Shown one piece after another: positions 32,305 to 43,079 of a stretch of DNA of 64,000 nucleotides. The stretch is taken from NCBI GenBank assembly GCA_037355855.1, contig CM074758.1, positions 4,685,001 to 4,749,000 of the forward strand. Direction: 5' to 3'. Source of the stretch: Pseudo-nitzschia pungens. Its lineage: Eukaryota > Bacillariophyta > Bacillariophyceae > Bacillariales > Bacillariaceae. Positions within the stretch are counted from its first letter, which is position 1; each line of letters starts with the position of its first letter. A program made the position numbers and the translations under genes. The notes below the pieces were generated by a model. That model saw only the letters and a list, made by a program, of their open reading frames with translations. It was not told the origin of the DNA and did not search any database.

Positions 32305-32395
32305 CTACAAAGTTCTTATCAGCTGTCCCCGGGTTCTGCGTCCCCGACTACTAATTTCTACTGAAACCCGGGGACAGCTGATAGGAATTCTGTAG
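32305..32395. mobile_element. 91-bp MITE with Tc1/IS630-type TIR
   Basis: It has the same length as 1438-1528 and is inverted relative to it, with TA on both sides (32303-32304 and 32396-32397). The middle reads CTACTAATTTCTACTGAAAC. Confidence 0.8.
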
Positions 32396-32779
32396 TATTT
32401 AATTACAGTATTTTTTCATTGTTGCCGCGGGTTGCTTTCTTGCGTGCTTGCTTGCATGCGGAGTAGTAGTGGTAGTGGTAGTGGTAGTAGTGGTAAGGTT
32501 AGTGCCGCGAACGAAGCTAATCTTATTACAGTACCGCTGGCTGCGTCTAATAACTGATTTTCGACCATTTTGACCCGTTTCGACCACCCCCCTCTTTTTT
32601 TTTAGATGTTTTTAGCTCCAATATTTTTATTATTTGGAGCGAAAGTGCCTTTCTTAAGCTCGAATTATTATTTTTTGGCTCCAAAAATTAATTTTTTGCT
32701 CCAAACTCGAATATTTGGGTCGAAAAATTAACAGCTGGGGTCAAAATTCGTTGTACAACCACCATTAGGGTTAAGGATT

Positions 32780-32872
32780 GTAGCGCTGCAGCGCTGTATC
32801 CCTGTATCCCCGTAGCGCTGTAGCGCTGTATCCCCTGTAGCGCTGTATCCCCTGTATCCCCTGTATCGCTGG
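32780..32872. repeat. ~16-bp tandem repeat TAGCGCTGTATCCCCTG (continues 33283-33395)
   Basis: Five or more units flank an LTR fragment on its left and several more on its right, so the LTR piece lies inside this array or the array expanded from its edges. AGCGCT gives each unit a small palindrome. Confidence 0.7.
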
Positions 32873-33285
32873 TGTGGTATGGGGTGCTAACTCCAGAGAT
32901 ACCAGGCTTTTCGCGTACAATTTGTACCAGTTGTACGTACCCCGTGTATAGCATCCGTAATAATACAGTGTAGCTGAGTGTTAAAAGGTTAAGGTTGCTA
33001 ATGCTACGAAATACTGGAGATGCTAACCTACCATGATACCATGCTAAGATACTATGCTACCGCCGGGGTCGGGTCATTAGTGTATAATATGTACTATGAC
33101 CGGATACCTGACCCAGACAGTTACCCAACGCGCTAGCACACCTTTGAATCTAATTAAGCGGAGCTACTCTACGCTACTCCGTACACTACGCTACTCCGTA
33201 CGCTACCCGTAGAATACAGTACTGGAGCTACAGAGCTCTATGATCTACGAGTTATCGGAACGATACGATACAGAGCTGAGCTGCG
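32873..33285 (+). mobile_element. LTR fragment of the 52.1-kb Copia family
   Basis: Homologous to 8318-8735 and 52330-52735 over GTACGTACCCCG, GCTAATGCTACGA, CTACCGCCGGGGTCGGGTCA and TGACCGGATACCTGACCCAG. Both LTR termini are missing. Confidence 0.7.
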
Positions 33286-33394
33286 CTGATCCCCTGTAGC
33301 GCTGTATCCCCTGTAGCGCTGTATCCCCTGTAGCGCTGTAGCGCTGTATCCCCTCTATCCCCTCCTGCAGCGCTGTATCCCCTGTAGCGCTGTA

Positions 33395-33730
33395 GCAGCA
33401 ACGCATCGATAATACAGGGGGGGGGGGCAGCAAGCAGCAAGCAGCAGCAACGCGTCGATAATACAGGGTGGGACAGCAAGCAGCAAGCAGCAGCAACGCA
33501 TCGATAATACAGGGGGGGGGGACAGCAAGCAGCAGCAACGCGTCGATAATACAGGGGGGGGGACAGCAAGCAGCAAGCAGCAGCAACGCGTCGATAATAT
33601 AGGGGGGGATTGCAAGCAGCAAGCAGCAGCAACGCGTCGATATTACAGGGGGGGGGGGACAGCAAGCAGCAAGCAGCAGCAACGCGTCGATAATACAGGG
33701 GGGGGACTGCAAGCAGTAAGCAGCAACGCA
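33395..33730 (+). repeat. G-tract minisatellite, locus 2
   Basis: Seven units of about 40-50 bp, each with GCGTCGATAATACAGGG plus G5-10 and CAGCAAGCAGCAAGCAGCAG. This is the largest of three loci. Confidence 0.85.
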
Positions 33731-33735
33731 CTGTA

Positions 33736-34077
33736 TTAAATCACTGTATTTTGCTCTTGCAATTCGTTGTTGAACCACCATTAGGGTTAAGGGTTGTAGC
33801 GCTGTACGTCTAATCGGCTCATTATTTATTTTTTGGTATCTTTTACGTCATTATGACAATATGGGAAACGAGCCGACGACACCCACCGGTTTTGCAAATC
33901 ACTGTATTAAATCACTGTATTTTGCTCTTGCAATTCGTTGTTGAACCACCATTAGAGTTAAGGGTTATAGCGCTGTACGTCTAATCGGCTCATTATTTAT
34001 TTGGTATCTTTTACGTCATTATGACAATATGGGAAACGAGCCGACGACACCCACCGGTTTTGCAAATCACTGTATTA
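33736..34077. repeat. 171-bp direct duplication
   Basis: TTAAATCACTGTATTTTGCT starts both copies (33736 and 33907). They include GTTGTTGAACCACCATTAG and GGGAAACGAGCCGACGACAC and differ at few positions. Confidence 0.75.
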
Positions 34078-34457
34078 AATCACTGTATTTTGCTCTCGCA
34101 AATCACTGTATTAAATCACTGTATTTTGCTCCTCGCTCGCAAATCACTTTATTTTCACTGTGTATCCTCGCAGAATCACTCTTTTTGTGCTCCGCTCACT
34201 ATTTTCTTCAGGAATAACACAAATCACTGCTGTTTCGATTCACAATCCGACTTATTTTGAGTAGAGTTGCTTTATTGCACTCCGTTCGAGAACGCAGAGA
34301 ACCCACCCTACGGTAGGCTCTTTTGCTCATTGTATTTTAGTCCGAATAACCTCCTTGAAGTGGAAAAAGAAGGAATACCGATTGGTAAACACTTCAACAC
34401 GGTCAAGTTCTTGGTTTTCGCGTCGAGGATTAAGAAGAGAACGTCAGTGTTCTTCAG
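34078..34457. other. unassigned DNA with AAATCACTGTATT repeats
   Basis: Short repeats continue from the duplication, then unique DNA leads into the next array. No gene is seen. Confidence 0.3.
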
Positions 34458-35600
34458 CAACCCTACTATGATTCATCCCAAACCCCGATCGATTCAGCAA
34501 CCCTACTACGATTCATCCCAAACCCCGATCGATCGATTCAGCAACCCTACTATGATTCATCCCAAACCCCGATCGATTCAGCAACCCTACTACGATTCAC
34601 CCCAAACCCCGATCGATTCAGCAAGAACCCTACTACGATTCATCCCAAACCCCGATCGATTCAGCAACCCAAACCCCGATCGATTCAGCAACCCTACTAC
34701 GATTTTTCCAAACCCCGATCGATTCAGCAACCCTACTATGATTCACCCCAAACCCCGATCGATTCAGCAACCCTACTATGATTCACCCCAAACCCCGATC
34801 GATTCAGCAACCCTACTACGATCGATTCCAAGCCGATGTGGTATTCATTCCCCCTACAATCGATCGATTCCAAGTCGATGTGGTATTCATTCCCCCTACA
34901 ATCGATCGATTCCAAGCTGATGTGGTATTCATTCCCCCTACAATCGATTCCAAGTTGGTGTTCATTCCCCCTACGATCGATCGATTCCAAGCCGATGTGG
35001 TAGTCATTCCCCCTATGATGGATTCCAAGCTCCTTTCGATTGATTCCAAGCCTGTGTGATATTCATTCCCCCTACGATCGATTCCAAGTTGGTGTTGTAT
35101 TCATTCCCCCTACGATCGATGTTCCTTTAAACCCATACGATCCTACGATCCAAGCCGGTGGTTTGTTCCTTCCAACCCATACGATCCAAGCGTACGATCC
35201 ATCGATCCAAGCCGGTGGTTTGTTCCTTCCAACCCATACGATCGAACTGTACGATCCATCGATCCAAGCCGGTGCGTGTTCCTTTAAACCCAACCCCGAT
35301 CGATTCAGCAACCCTACTACGATTTTTCCAAACCCCGATCGATTCAGCAACCCTACTACGATTCACCCAACCCCGATCGATTCAGCAACCCTACTACGAT
35401 TCATCCCAAACCCCGATCGATCGATTCAGCAACCCTACTATGATTCATCCCAAACCCCGATCGATTCAGCAACCCTACTATGATTCATCCCAAACCCCGA
35501 TCGATTCAGCAACCCTACTATGATTCATCCCAAACCCCGATCGATTCAGCAACCCTACGATTTTTCCAAACCCCGATCGATTCAGCAACCCTACGATTTT
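34458..35600. repeat. ~40-bp array built on GATCGATT (two interleaved unit types)
   Basis: Type 1 contains CCCGATCGATTCAGCAACCC plus TACTACGATTCATCCCAAA. Type 2 contains ATTCCCCCTACAATCGATCG plus ATTCCAAGCCGATGTGG. Blocks alternate: type 1 at 34460-34820, type 2 to 35110, a CCATACGATCC variant to 35290, type 1 again to 35600. A type 2 remnant returns at 35860-36052. Confidence 0.85.
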
Positions 35601-36072
35601 AATATTAAACGATAATTTAAAGTAGGCCGCAGCGTTGTAGATCTCCCTTGTACTAACTCGACGCGTTCTTTATCTCCCTTGTAACTGGATGCGTTGTTCC
35701 TCTCCCGTCATCCCCTACAATCCTTCAATTTAAAGTAGGCCGTAGCGTTGTAGATGTTCCACTGGATGCGTTGTTTGTCTCCCTTCATTCCCTACGATCA
35801 TTCAATCCAAGCTGGAGGTTTGTTTGTTTACAATCCCAACAAAGCAGCAAGCAAAGCAGCAAGGTATTAATCCCCCTACGATTGATCGATTCCAAGCCGG
35901 TGTGGTATGTGGTATTCATTCCCCTTACGATCAATTCCAAGCCTGTGTGGTATTTATTCCCCCTACGATCGAGACCAAGCCGGTGTGGTATACGATTGAT
36001 TCCAAGCCTGCTGTGTGGTATTCATTCCCCCTATGATTGATTCCAAGCCAGTGTAACAACCCCAACAATTAG
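35601..36072. repeat. degenerate edge of the ~40-bp array
   Basis: TAAAGTAGGCCGTAGCGTTG occurs twice (35620, 35730), followed by more type 2 units (GATTCCAAGCCGGTGTGG). No gene is seen. Confidence 0.6.
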
Positions 36073-37205
36073 TGTCCCCCCTAGCACAGTTGAGTTCTGT
36101 TAATCAGTTTAGCACCCCCTGTAGATCTTCCAATATTGATCTGATAAGAGATAGGGTAAGTAGATCTGGTACAAATTTTACTACAAGGGCCCAGCATCCT
36201 GCTTACCATCCTGTTAAGTGTTCCCCTTAGCACAGTAGAGTTTGGTTAAGCAGTTAGCACCCCCTGTAGATCTCCCAGCAATATTGATCTGATAAGAGAT
36301 AGGGTATGTAGATCTGGTACAAGTTCTACATAGAAGGCCCAGCATCCTCATGCTCAGCATCCTGTTAAGTGTCCCCCTTTGCACAGTAGAGTTCGGTTAT
36401 TCAGTTAGCACCCCCTGTAGATCTCCCAATATTGATCTGATAAGAGATAGGGTATGTAGATCTGGTACAAATTTTACTAGAAGGGCCTAGCATCCTGCTT
36501 AGCATCCTGTTGAGTCCCCCCCTTAGCACAGTACAGTTCGGTTTATCAGTTAGCACACTGAATATCTTAATAATATTGGTCTGATAAGAGATAGGGTATG
36601 TAGATCTGGTACAAGTTCTACATACAGCAGGGCCCAGCATCCTGCTTAGCACCCTGTTAAGTGTCCCCCTTTGCACAGTAGAGTTCGGTTATTCTGTTAG
36701 CACCCCCTGTAGATCTCCCAATATTGATCTGATAAGTGATAGGGTATGTAAATCTAGTACAAATTGTACTAGAAGGGCCCAGCATCCTGCTTAGCATCCT
36801 GTTAAGTGTCCCCCTTTGCACAGTAGAGTTCGGTTATTCTGTTAGCACCCCCTGTAGATCTCCCAATATTGATCTGATAAGTGATAGGGTATGTAAATCT
36901 AGTACAAATTGTACTAGAAGGGCCCAGCATCCTGCTTAGCATCCTGTTGAGTCCCCCCCTTAGCACATTACAGTTTGGTTAATCAGTTAGCACCCCCTGT
37001 AGATCTCCCAATATTGATCTGATAAGAACAGGGGCATGTACATCTGGTACAAATTCTACTAGAAGGGCCTAGCATCCTGCTTAGCATCCTGTTTGGTATC
37101 CCCCTTAGCACAAGTTATTTAAATACGTATATTATTTCTATTATTAGCACACTACAGTTCCGTTTATCAGTTAGTACCCCCTGTAGATCTTCTAATACGG
37201 TACCA
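36073..37205. repeat. Sat-A satellite, locus 5 (main array, eight units)
   Basis: Unit starts (CCCCCTTAGCACAGT type) fall near 36073, 36221, 36370, 36523, 36662, 36808, 36953 and 37099, a spacing of 139-153 bp. Each unit has AGATCTCCCAATATTGATCT and CCAGCATCCTGCTTAGCATC. Confidence 0.88.
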
Positions 37206-37344
37206 TAGTGTATCAGTGTTCTAAGAGCTGAGGAATGTAACTATGATACATATCTATCCTATTATAGGATTTTACCACCCAGTACAATCTCAAAGTACAT
37301 TAAATAGATGTGACATCCAAACTATCAGGTGTTTCGTGACAACT

Positions 37345-38465
37345 ATTGGCACTGGAATGGTGGAAATAATCCATTTCTGAATTTACATAGGTCACTTTGT
37401 CTATTTTCTAGTGAAATGTGCCAGTACTGGAGGAAATATGCATTAAATAGATGTGACACCCAAAGTATTGGGTGTTTCTCACTCAGACTTTTTTCGTAGT
37501 CCCAAGCATACATAGGGTGAGGACTCTTGACACTGGAATGGTGGAAATATTCCATTTCTTAATTTACATAGGTCATTTTGTATATTTTCTAGTGAAATAT
37601 GCCAGTACTGGAGGAAATGTGCATTAAATAGATGTGACACCCAAAGTATTGGGTCTTGCTCACTCAGACTTTTTTCATAGTCCCAAGCATACATAGAGGG
37701 AGGACTATTGGCACTGGAATGGTGGAAATATTCCATTTCTGAATTTACATAGGTCATTTTGTATATTTTCTAGTGAAATATGCCAGTACTGGAGGAAATG
37801 TGCATTAAATAGATGTGACATCCAAAGTATTGGGTCTTGCTCACTCAGACTTTTTTCATAGTCCCAAGCATACATAGGGTGAGGACTATTGACGCTGGAA
37901 TGGTGGAAATAATCCATTTCTTAATTTACATAGGTCATTTTGTATATTTTCTAGTGAAATATGCCAGTACTGGAGGAAATGTGCATTAAATAGATGTGAC
38001 ATCCAAAGTATTGGGTCTTGCTCACTCAGACTTTTTTCGTAGTCCCAAGCATACATAGGGTGAGGACTATTGACGCTGGAATGGTGGAAATAATCCATTT
38101 CTGAATTTACATAGGTCATTTTGTATATTTTCTAGTGAAATATGCCAGTACTGGAGGAAATGTGCATTAAATAGATGTGACATTCAAAGTATTGGGTCTT
38201 GCTCACTCAGACTTTTTTCATAGTCCCAAGCATACATAGGGTGAGGACTATTGACGCTGGAATGGTGGAAATAATCCATTTCTTAATTTACATAGGTCAT
38301 TTTGTATATTTTCTAGTGAAATATGCCAGTACTGGAGGAAATGTGCATGAAATAGATGTGACATTCAAAGTATTGGGTCTTGCTCACTCAGACTTTTTTC
38401 ATAGTTCCAAGCATACATAGAGGGAGGACGATTGGCACTGGAATGGTGGAAATATTCCATGTATT
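37345..38465. repeat. ~181-bp tandem repeat (Sat-C), about six units
   Basis: GGAATGGTGGAAAT recurs near 37353, 37534, 37717, 37898, 38078, 38260 and 38440. Units share ACATAGGTCATTTTGTATAT and GCCAGTACTGGAGGAAATGT with few differences, so the array is young. CCAGTACTGG is a palindrome in every unit. Confidence 0.9.
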
Positions 38466-38754
38466 GATTTACTTAAGTCATTTTATAGTTTAGTAGTAGT
38501 TACTGTTACTAGTAGTGTATTTTTTAGTGTCTTTTGGCTGATTTGCGAAACGGATGTCTGTCCTTTGTCCTTTTTCCTTGTCGGGGGGGGGTGCGCCAGG
38601 TTTTGTAGTCAAAATGTAGTCAAAAATTATGGCGCGGACTGCAAATAATGCTGGTAACACACAGCATGTGAGTAATCTTACGGTAACCTTATCTTCTGCA
38701 AAAAAAAGGAAGCAAAAAATGCACATAAAAAATGCGTGCCAGACTTCACAATAA

Positions 38755-39760
38755 TCGGACGGCCCAACGGTGAGTGAACTGCATCAAGATTGGCCGGGGG
38801 TATCGATCATGGAGTTCACTTCTAACCATGCATTTAATTGCCTGCTTGCTCCTGGTAGGGAAGAACATACTGAACGCAACTGAAATACGATGCAACGGGA
38901 ACTGAATACAATTGGACGGGAACTGGAATACGATACGACGGGAACTGAAATACAATCCGACGGTGAGTGAACTGCATCAGGATTGGCAGGGGATAGCGAT
39001 CATGGAGTTCACTTCTAACCATGCATTTAATTGCCTGCTTGCTCCTCGTAGGGAAGAATACACAAAACGCAACTGAAATACAATGCGACGGGAACTGAAA
39101 TACGATGCGACGGCAACGGCAACTGCTGAAATACAATCCGACGGCAACTGCTGAAATACAATGCGACGGTGAGTGAACTGCATCAGGATCGGGGGTATTG
39201 ATCATGGAGTTCACTTCTAACCATGCATGTAATTGCCTGCTTGGTCCTCGTAGGGAAGAATACACAAAACGCAACTGAAATACAATGCGACGGGAACTGA
39301 AATACGATGCGACGGCAACGGCAACTGCTGAAATACAATCCGACGGCAACTGCTGAAATACAATGCGACGGTGAGTGAACTGCATCAGGATCGGGGGTAT
39401 TGATCATGGAGTTCACTTCTAACCATGCATGTAATTGCCTGCTTGCTCCTCGTAAGGAAGAATACACTAAACGCAACTGAAATACAATGCGATGGGAACT
39501 GAAATACAATGCGACGGCAACTGCTGAAATACAATCCGACGGCAACTGCTGAAATACGATGCAAGGATGCGACGGGAACACGACGGGGAACTGAAATAAG
39601 ATGCGACGGCAATACAATCCGACGGCAATTGAAATAGGATAATACAATGCGACGGGGAACTGAAATAGGATGCGACGGCAATACAATCCGACGGCAATTG
39701 AAATAGGATGCAATGGGAATTGAAATGCAATACGACGGCAACTGAAATCCAGTTTGTACC
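38755..39760. repeat. higher-order array of GAACTGAAATACAATGCGAC
   Basis: The 20-24-bp subunit is grouped into larger units of about 200 bp, each led by GTGAGTGAACTGCATCAGGA and ATGGAGTTCACTTCTAACCA (starts near 38770, 38955, 39168 and 39370). Confidence 0.85.
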
Positions 39761-39827
39761 AATACAGTATCAGAATACTAGTGGTTCTTAACATCAATAA
39801 TAGTGTAACATTATTATCATGTGATAA

Positions 39828-40172
39828 TGGGCGGGCGTTGCCTCTAGAAATGATGGGCGTTGCGTCTAAAACTGATGGGCGTTGCCTCTTGAAATGATGG
39901 GCGTTGCGTCTAAAAATGATGGGCGTTGCCTCTAAAATTGATGGGCGTTGCCTCTTGAAATGATGGGCGTTGCGTCTAAAAATGATGGGCGTTGCCTCTT
40001 GAAACGATGGGCGTTGCCTCTAAAAATGATGGGCGTTGCCTCTTGAAATGATGGGCGTTGCCTCAAAAATTGATGAACGGTGCCTCAAAAATTGATGAAC
40101 GGTGCCTCAAAAATTAATGGACGTTGCCTCAAAAATTAATGGGCGTTGCCTGTAAAAATGATAGGCATTGCC
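39828..40172. repeat. 22-bp tandem repeat ATGATGGGCGTTGCCTCTAA
   Basis: About 16 units alternate CCTCTAAAA and CCTCTTGAA endings. The final units drift to ATTGATGAACGGTGCCTCAA. Confidence 0.88.
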
Positions 40173-40566
40173 TCTAGAATATTTATGGTACGGGACTGAA
40201 AAAATTAAGCCAGGGACAAAGAATGGGTCTAAAAATTTGACCCCAAAAGGACCCGGCACGAAAATTTTCGACCCGGGTCTAAAATCAGTTATCAGACGTG
40301 CTTGCTTGCTTGCTAGTACAGTACAGTACTAGCAGTAGCAGTAGGTAGCGGAAGCAGTACTAAACCTTGCCACACTCTAATTTGTACATCGTCTTATCTG
40401 GCTTGTTGGTTGCAATACGGTAAACAATCGAAAAAAGGAGGAGGTCTATTCTAATTCTCGGTTCGATGGGGTGGCACATACAATGTTTGTTGATGTCTGC
40501 TTAAGTAATATTCCATCGAATCTGCTATTTAAAGCTGCTCCGGTAAAATGTAATGACAATAAGCAT
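40173..40566. other. non-coding between arrays and MITEs
   Basis: 40197-40310 contains GACCCGGCACGAAAATTTTC-type DNA that echoes 32560-32760. The rest is GTACAGTACTAGCAG-type simple sequence. No gene is seen. Confidence 0.3.
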
Positions 40567-40675
40567 TATACTACCTGCAGTCCAAAATACCGTATCGATG
40601 ACTCTTATGTGAGCGTTCAAAAATCGTGTATCGTTAAGAGTCATCGATACAGTATTTTGGACCAGAGGTAGTATA
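40567..40675. mobile_element. hairpin MITE-like inverted repeat (second TIR type)
   Basis: About 41-bp arms read TATACTACCTGCAGTCCAAA and ATACCGTATCGATGACTCTT on the left, matched inverted on the right (GAGTCATCGATAC, AGTATTTTGGACC, GGTAGTATA). The loop is about 25 bp. It differs in sequence from the Tc1/IS630-type family nearby. Confidence 0.65.
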
Positions 40676-40725
40676 ATATATAACCTTACCGTACATTTAC
40701 TCGTAACCTTAAAAGCCTTACGGTA

Positions 40726-40821
40726 CTACAAAATTCCTATCAGCTGTCCCCTGGTTCTACATCCCCAACTACGGTACTCGTTTCTACGGAAGCCGGGGGA
40801 CAGCTGATAGGAATTTTGTAT
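40726..40821. mobile_element. 96-bp MITE with Tc1/IS630-type TIR
   Basis: Left end CTACAAAATTCCTATCAGCT, right end the inverse ending in TTTTGTAT, TA at 40724-40725 and 40822-40823. It is a slightly longer relative of the 91-bp elements, 220 bp upstream of the glycosyltransferase-like gene. Confidence 0.78.
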
Positions 40822-40823
40822 TA

Positions 40824-41042
40824 AGGTTACGTACGAGTACTTGTACGTTATGGTTGTATTTACGGTTGTGCTTCGTAATTAACCTCACCAAGAAGCATCT
40901 TCCTCCGAGCGAACAACAACCTCAACAACCCCAACAGAAACAGCACACAGCACACAGCATAGACGAACACAAACGCCGTGAGTTCCGTCATTGAACAACA
41001 AAAGAAACCACAAAACATCCACATCCAAAACCGACCAGCACA
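40824..41042 (+). promoter_or_regulatory. probable promoter and 5' UTR of the glycosyltransferase-like gene
   Basis: The last 120 bp before the ATG are A/C-rich (CAACAACCTCAACAACCCCA, CAAAAGAAACCACAAAACAT), typical of a eukaryotic 5' leader. The ATG context is CACAATGA. No TATA box is clear. Confidence 0.35.
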
Positions 41043-42095
41043 ATGAAGATGCACGACATTGGCGTCTCCAAAATAACCACGGTGTTATTGATTTTGGTTT
41101 CGGTTCTTAACATCGCGCTTTTTTCGAAGTACGTGAAGGACGCAACACAAAGCAAGTCCCAGCAAACGCCGGCTGTCATATCCGACGAGAGCAACATCAT
41201 TGTCATGGTGATGGGACAGAAGAATTATTTCCCCCTGTGGCTAGATCGTCTCGAAAAGATGAATGCAAGGCTCACGTTTATTTTTGCGTCCTACGACGAG
41301 GAGATTCGCGACGATGATGCAATGGTGACCGGTTTCACTGGGTCGTTGGATTTTTACAACATGTACATTCCCAGTACGAGGTGGGAAGAGGGGAGGACCT
41401 TGCAGGGAGAGAAAGCCATCGAATTGGAAGTGCGTCGCGGGAAACAGTTTGACTGGTGGGTCTTTCTCGACGACGATATCAGTCTCCATTGCGAAGCCCC
41501 CTTGTCTACCGAAAACGAAGGCTGTTGGCAGCATGTCTTTGACGTTCTCAACAGCAAGGATTTGGCGAGCAAAATAACAGCCGTCAATATTAGGCAGTAT
41601 ATTGCGGGCCAGAAAATGACAGCCGTGAGCAACTACGATATGAACTTTGCTGCGTACAAGAGGGAATACCTTAGGTACATCCATCCATACGGAGTGACAC
41701 CACAAGACGGGAGTGCTTGGATGAGCGGCGTGTTGGTTTTTTGTCAGATGCGAGAATGCATGCCGTCATCAGTATACTGGCCGCCACACATGAAGCTCGA
41801 GAATCCCGATCATCGGCCCTACGAGAGGGGCCTTGACTGGGACATACTGTTGTACATGCTGAAGATCAACTTTGGCGGTCACCTCGATCACTGTTTGGAA
41901 ATGAAGGACAACATGCAACTGGTTGAACAGGGAAACTTTGCTACGCCACTCGCGGACAACATGGAAGAGCTACAGGCATTGATTCCGGATCCACAATTCA
42001 ACAAGCCTTCTTGCGCATCCCTGGCAGAACGATTCGAGCGGTGGGAGATTGGTGTGAAACAAAGAATGTACAACCGAGAAATGTTGCCTGCATGA
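41043..42095 (+). CDS. type II membrane protein, glycosyltransferase-like (GT-A, DDD motif)
   Basis: The 350-residue intact ORF ends in TGA. A short basic cytoplasmic tail is followed by a single hydrophobic segment (about residues 11-29), giving a signal anchor with the rest in the Golgi or ER lumen. Residues 139-148 read WVFLDDDISL, the position and pattern of the DxD metal/nucleotide-sugar site of GT-A glycosyltransferases. A later block, GSAWMSGVLVF and LDWDILLYMLK, fits an acceptor-side region. Conserved-looking cysteines occur at 150, 161, 234 and 239. The likely role is sugar transfer to secreted glycoproteins or cell-wall polymers. I cannot assign a CAZy family or substrate. Codon use and GC suggest a resident host gene. 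Confidence 0.7.
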   Translation: MKMHDIGVSKITTVLLILVSVLNIALFSKYVKDATQSKSQQTPAVISDESNIIVMVMGQKNYFPLWLDRLEKMNARLTFIFASYDEEIRDDDAMVTGFTGSLDFYNMYIPSTRWEEGRTLQGEKAIELEVRRGKQFDWWVFLDDDISLHCEAPLSTENEGCWQHVFDVLNSKDLASKITAVNIRQYIAGQKMTAVSNYDMNFAAYKREYLRYIHPYGVTPQDGSAWMSGVLVFCQMRECMPSSVYWPPHMKLENPDHRPYERGLDWDILLYMLKINFGGHLDHCLEMKDNMQLVEQGNFATPLADNMEELQALIPDPQFNKPSCASLAERFERWEIGVKQRMYNREMLPA

Positions 42096-42167
42096 GTAAC
42101 TGTACCGTATAATACCAATAGCTGGTCGGAGAGCGACAGGATCCTATTCGATTGCATTCGTATCGAG
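42096..42167. other. 3' flank of the glycosyltransferase-like gene
   Basis: Short non-coding stretch before an LTR fragment. Confidence 0.35.
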
Positions 42168-42235
42168 TGTTTGGAGGGCTCGTAAAGCCGTGTAGATTTG
42201 TACCCTACGAGGTTTGAGTTTCTTTTAATTGTTTA
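42168..42235 (-). repeat. inverted 3' LTR fragment of the 42.7-kb LTR family
   Basis: TGTTTGGAGGGCTC...GTGTAGATTTGTAC...GAGGTTTGAGTTTCTTT is the reverse complement of the last part of the 405-bp LTR. An older insertion in the opposite orientation was probably here. Confidence 0.6.
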
Positions 42236-42674
42236 TTTACATTGTTAAATTCTGAATCCTTTAGATTACTGAGATGATCATTCCGACCACCGATTCTCCA
42301 TTCTCATCTCCTATTTCCTGTTCTTATTCTTATCCACACAATTATAATTTCTCCGCGCGAATTTTGAAAACCGACTTAAGTAATCTCGCCTAACGGCGAG
42401 AACCCCAACCACCAATTTCACCATGGCAGATTTTATCACCAACACACTATACTCTGTTTAATTGACTCCCCTACACCTCCACGGACAGTCCCTGGAGCGC
42501 TAGTTCACCGTCTCTGCAACAGCTTCCCAAATCACCGCTCAGCGATTGTTTTTACTCTCGCTGCTGACCACCATCCCTGCCACGTTCCTCCGTCTCCACT
42601 GACCTATGACAACAACACACCCCGTTTAAATGACTCCTCCTACACCTCCTGGGACAGTCCCCGGAGCGCTAGTT
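42236..42674. repeat. tandem repeat (~200 bp unit) into which the LTR element inserted
   Basis: Units share CACCGCTCAGCGATTGTTTT, TCCACTGACCTATGACAACA and GACAGTCCCTGGAGCGCTAG. The array resumes after the element at 50491 with the same unit phase. Confidence 0.65.
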
Positions 42675-43079
42675 TGTTTGGACGTGATACCAAGTATGCA
42701 CGTATGATATGCTTCGTAAGACTATTGAATGAAATAAGATTATTGAATATGGACTGGAACTGGGAATGAGAGTGACCGGGACTTAAGACTCTTGATGGAA
42801 TATAGACCGGGAATAAAGATGACCGGGACTAGAGACATTGCAAATAGAGAAAGACCGATGAGTCATCACAAAAGAAAGAGAATTAAGTGAATCAGCAATA
42901 AAGAGAATCAAGTGAATAACACTAGAATGCATGTAAGAGAGGAAACAATCAAATAAACAACAGAATGGACCATTCACTCAGTAATCGGAATACTCAGGAT
43001 TAACAATGTAATAACCAAAACGATTAAAGAAACTCAAACCTCGTACAAATCTACACGATCTTTCAGAGCCCTCCAAACA
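42675..43079 (+). repeat. 5' LTR, 405 bp
   Basis: TGTTTGGACGTGATACCAAG at the start, GAGCCCTCCAAACA at the end. It is followed by TTCTTCGAAG, which could pair with an Arg(UCG) anticodon loop as a half-tRNA primer site; that is a guess. Confidence 0.85.

Noticed and set aside
34267..35523. Long ORFs made of PYYDSSQTPIDS-type repeats
   Set aside because: They are translations of the ~40-bp GATCGATT array, open on both strands and shifting frame between blocks.
37343..38119. Series of similar ~70-90-residue minus-strand ORFs (FHHSS...MYAWDYEKSLSE)
   Set aside because: They are by-products of the ~181-bp tandem repeat. The period is not a multiple of three, so each ORF ends within about one and a half units.
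27640..38465. CRISPR-like arrays
   Set aside because: Units are contiguous satellites without unique spacers, and the DNA is eukaryotic.
38834..39797. Large minus-strand ORFs with RRIVFQFPSHCIS repeats
   Set aside because: Readings of the GAACTGAAATACAATGCGAC array; no start context and no family.
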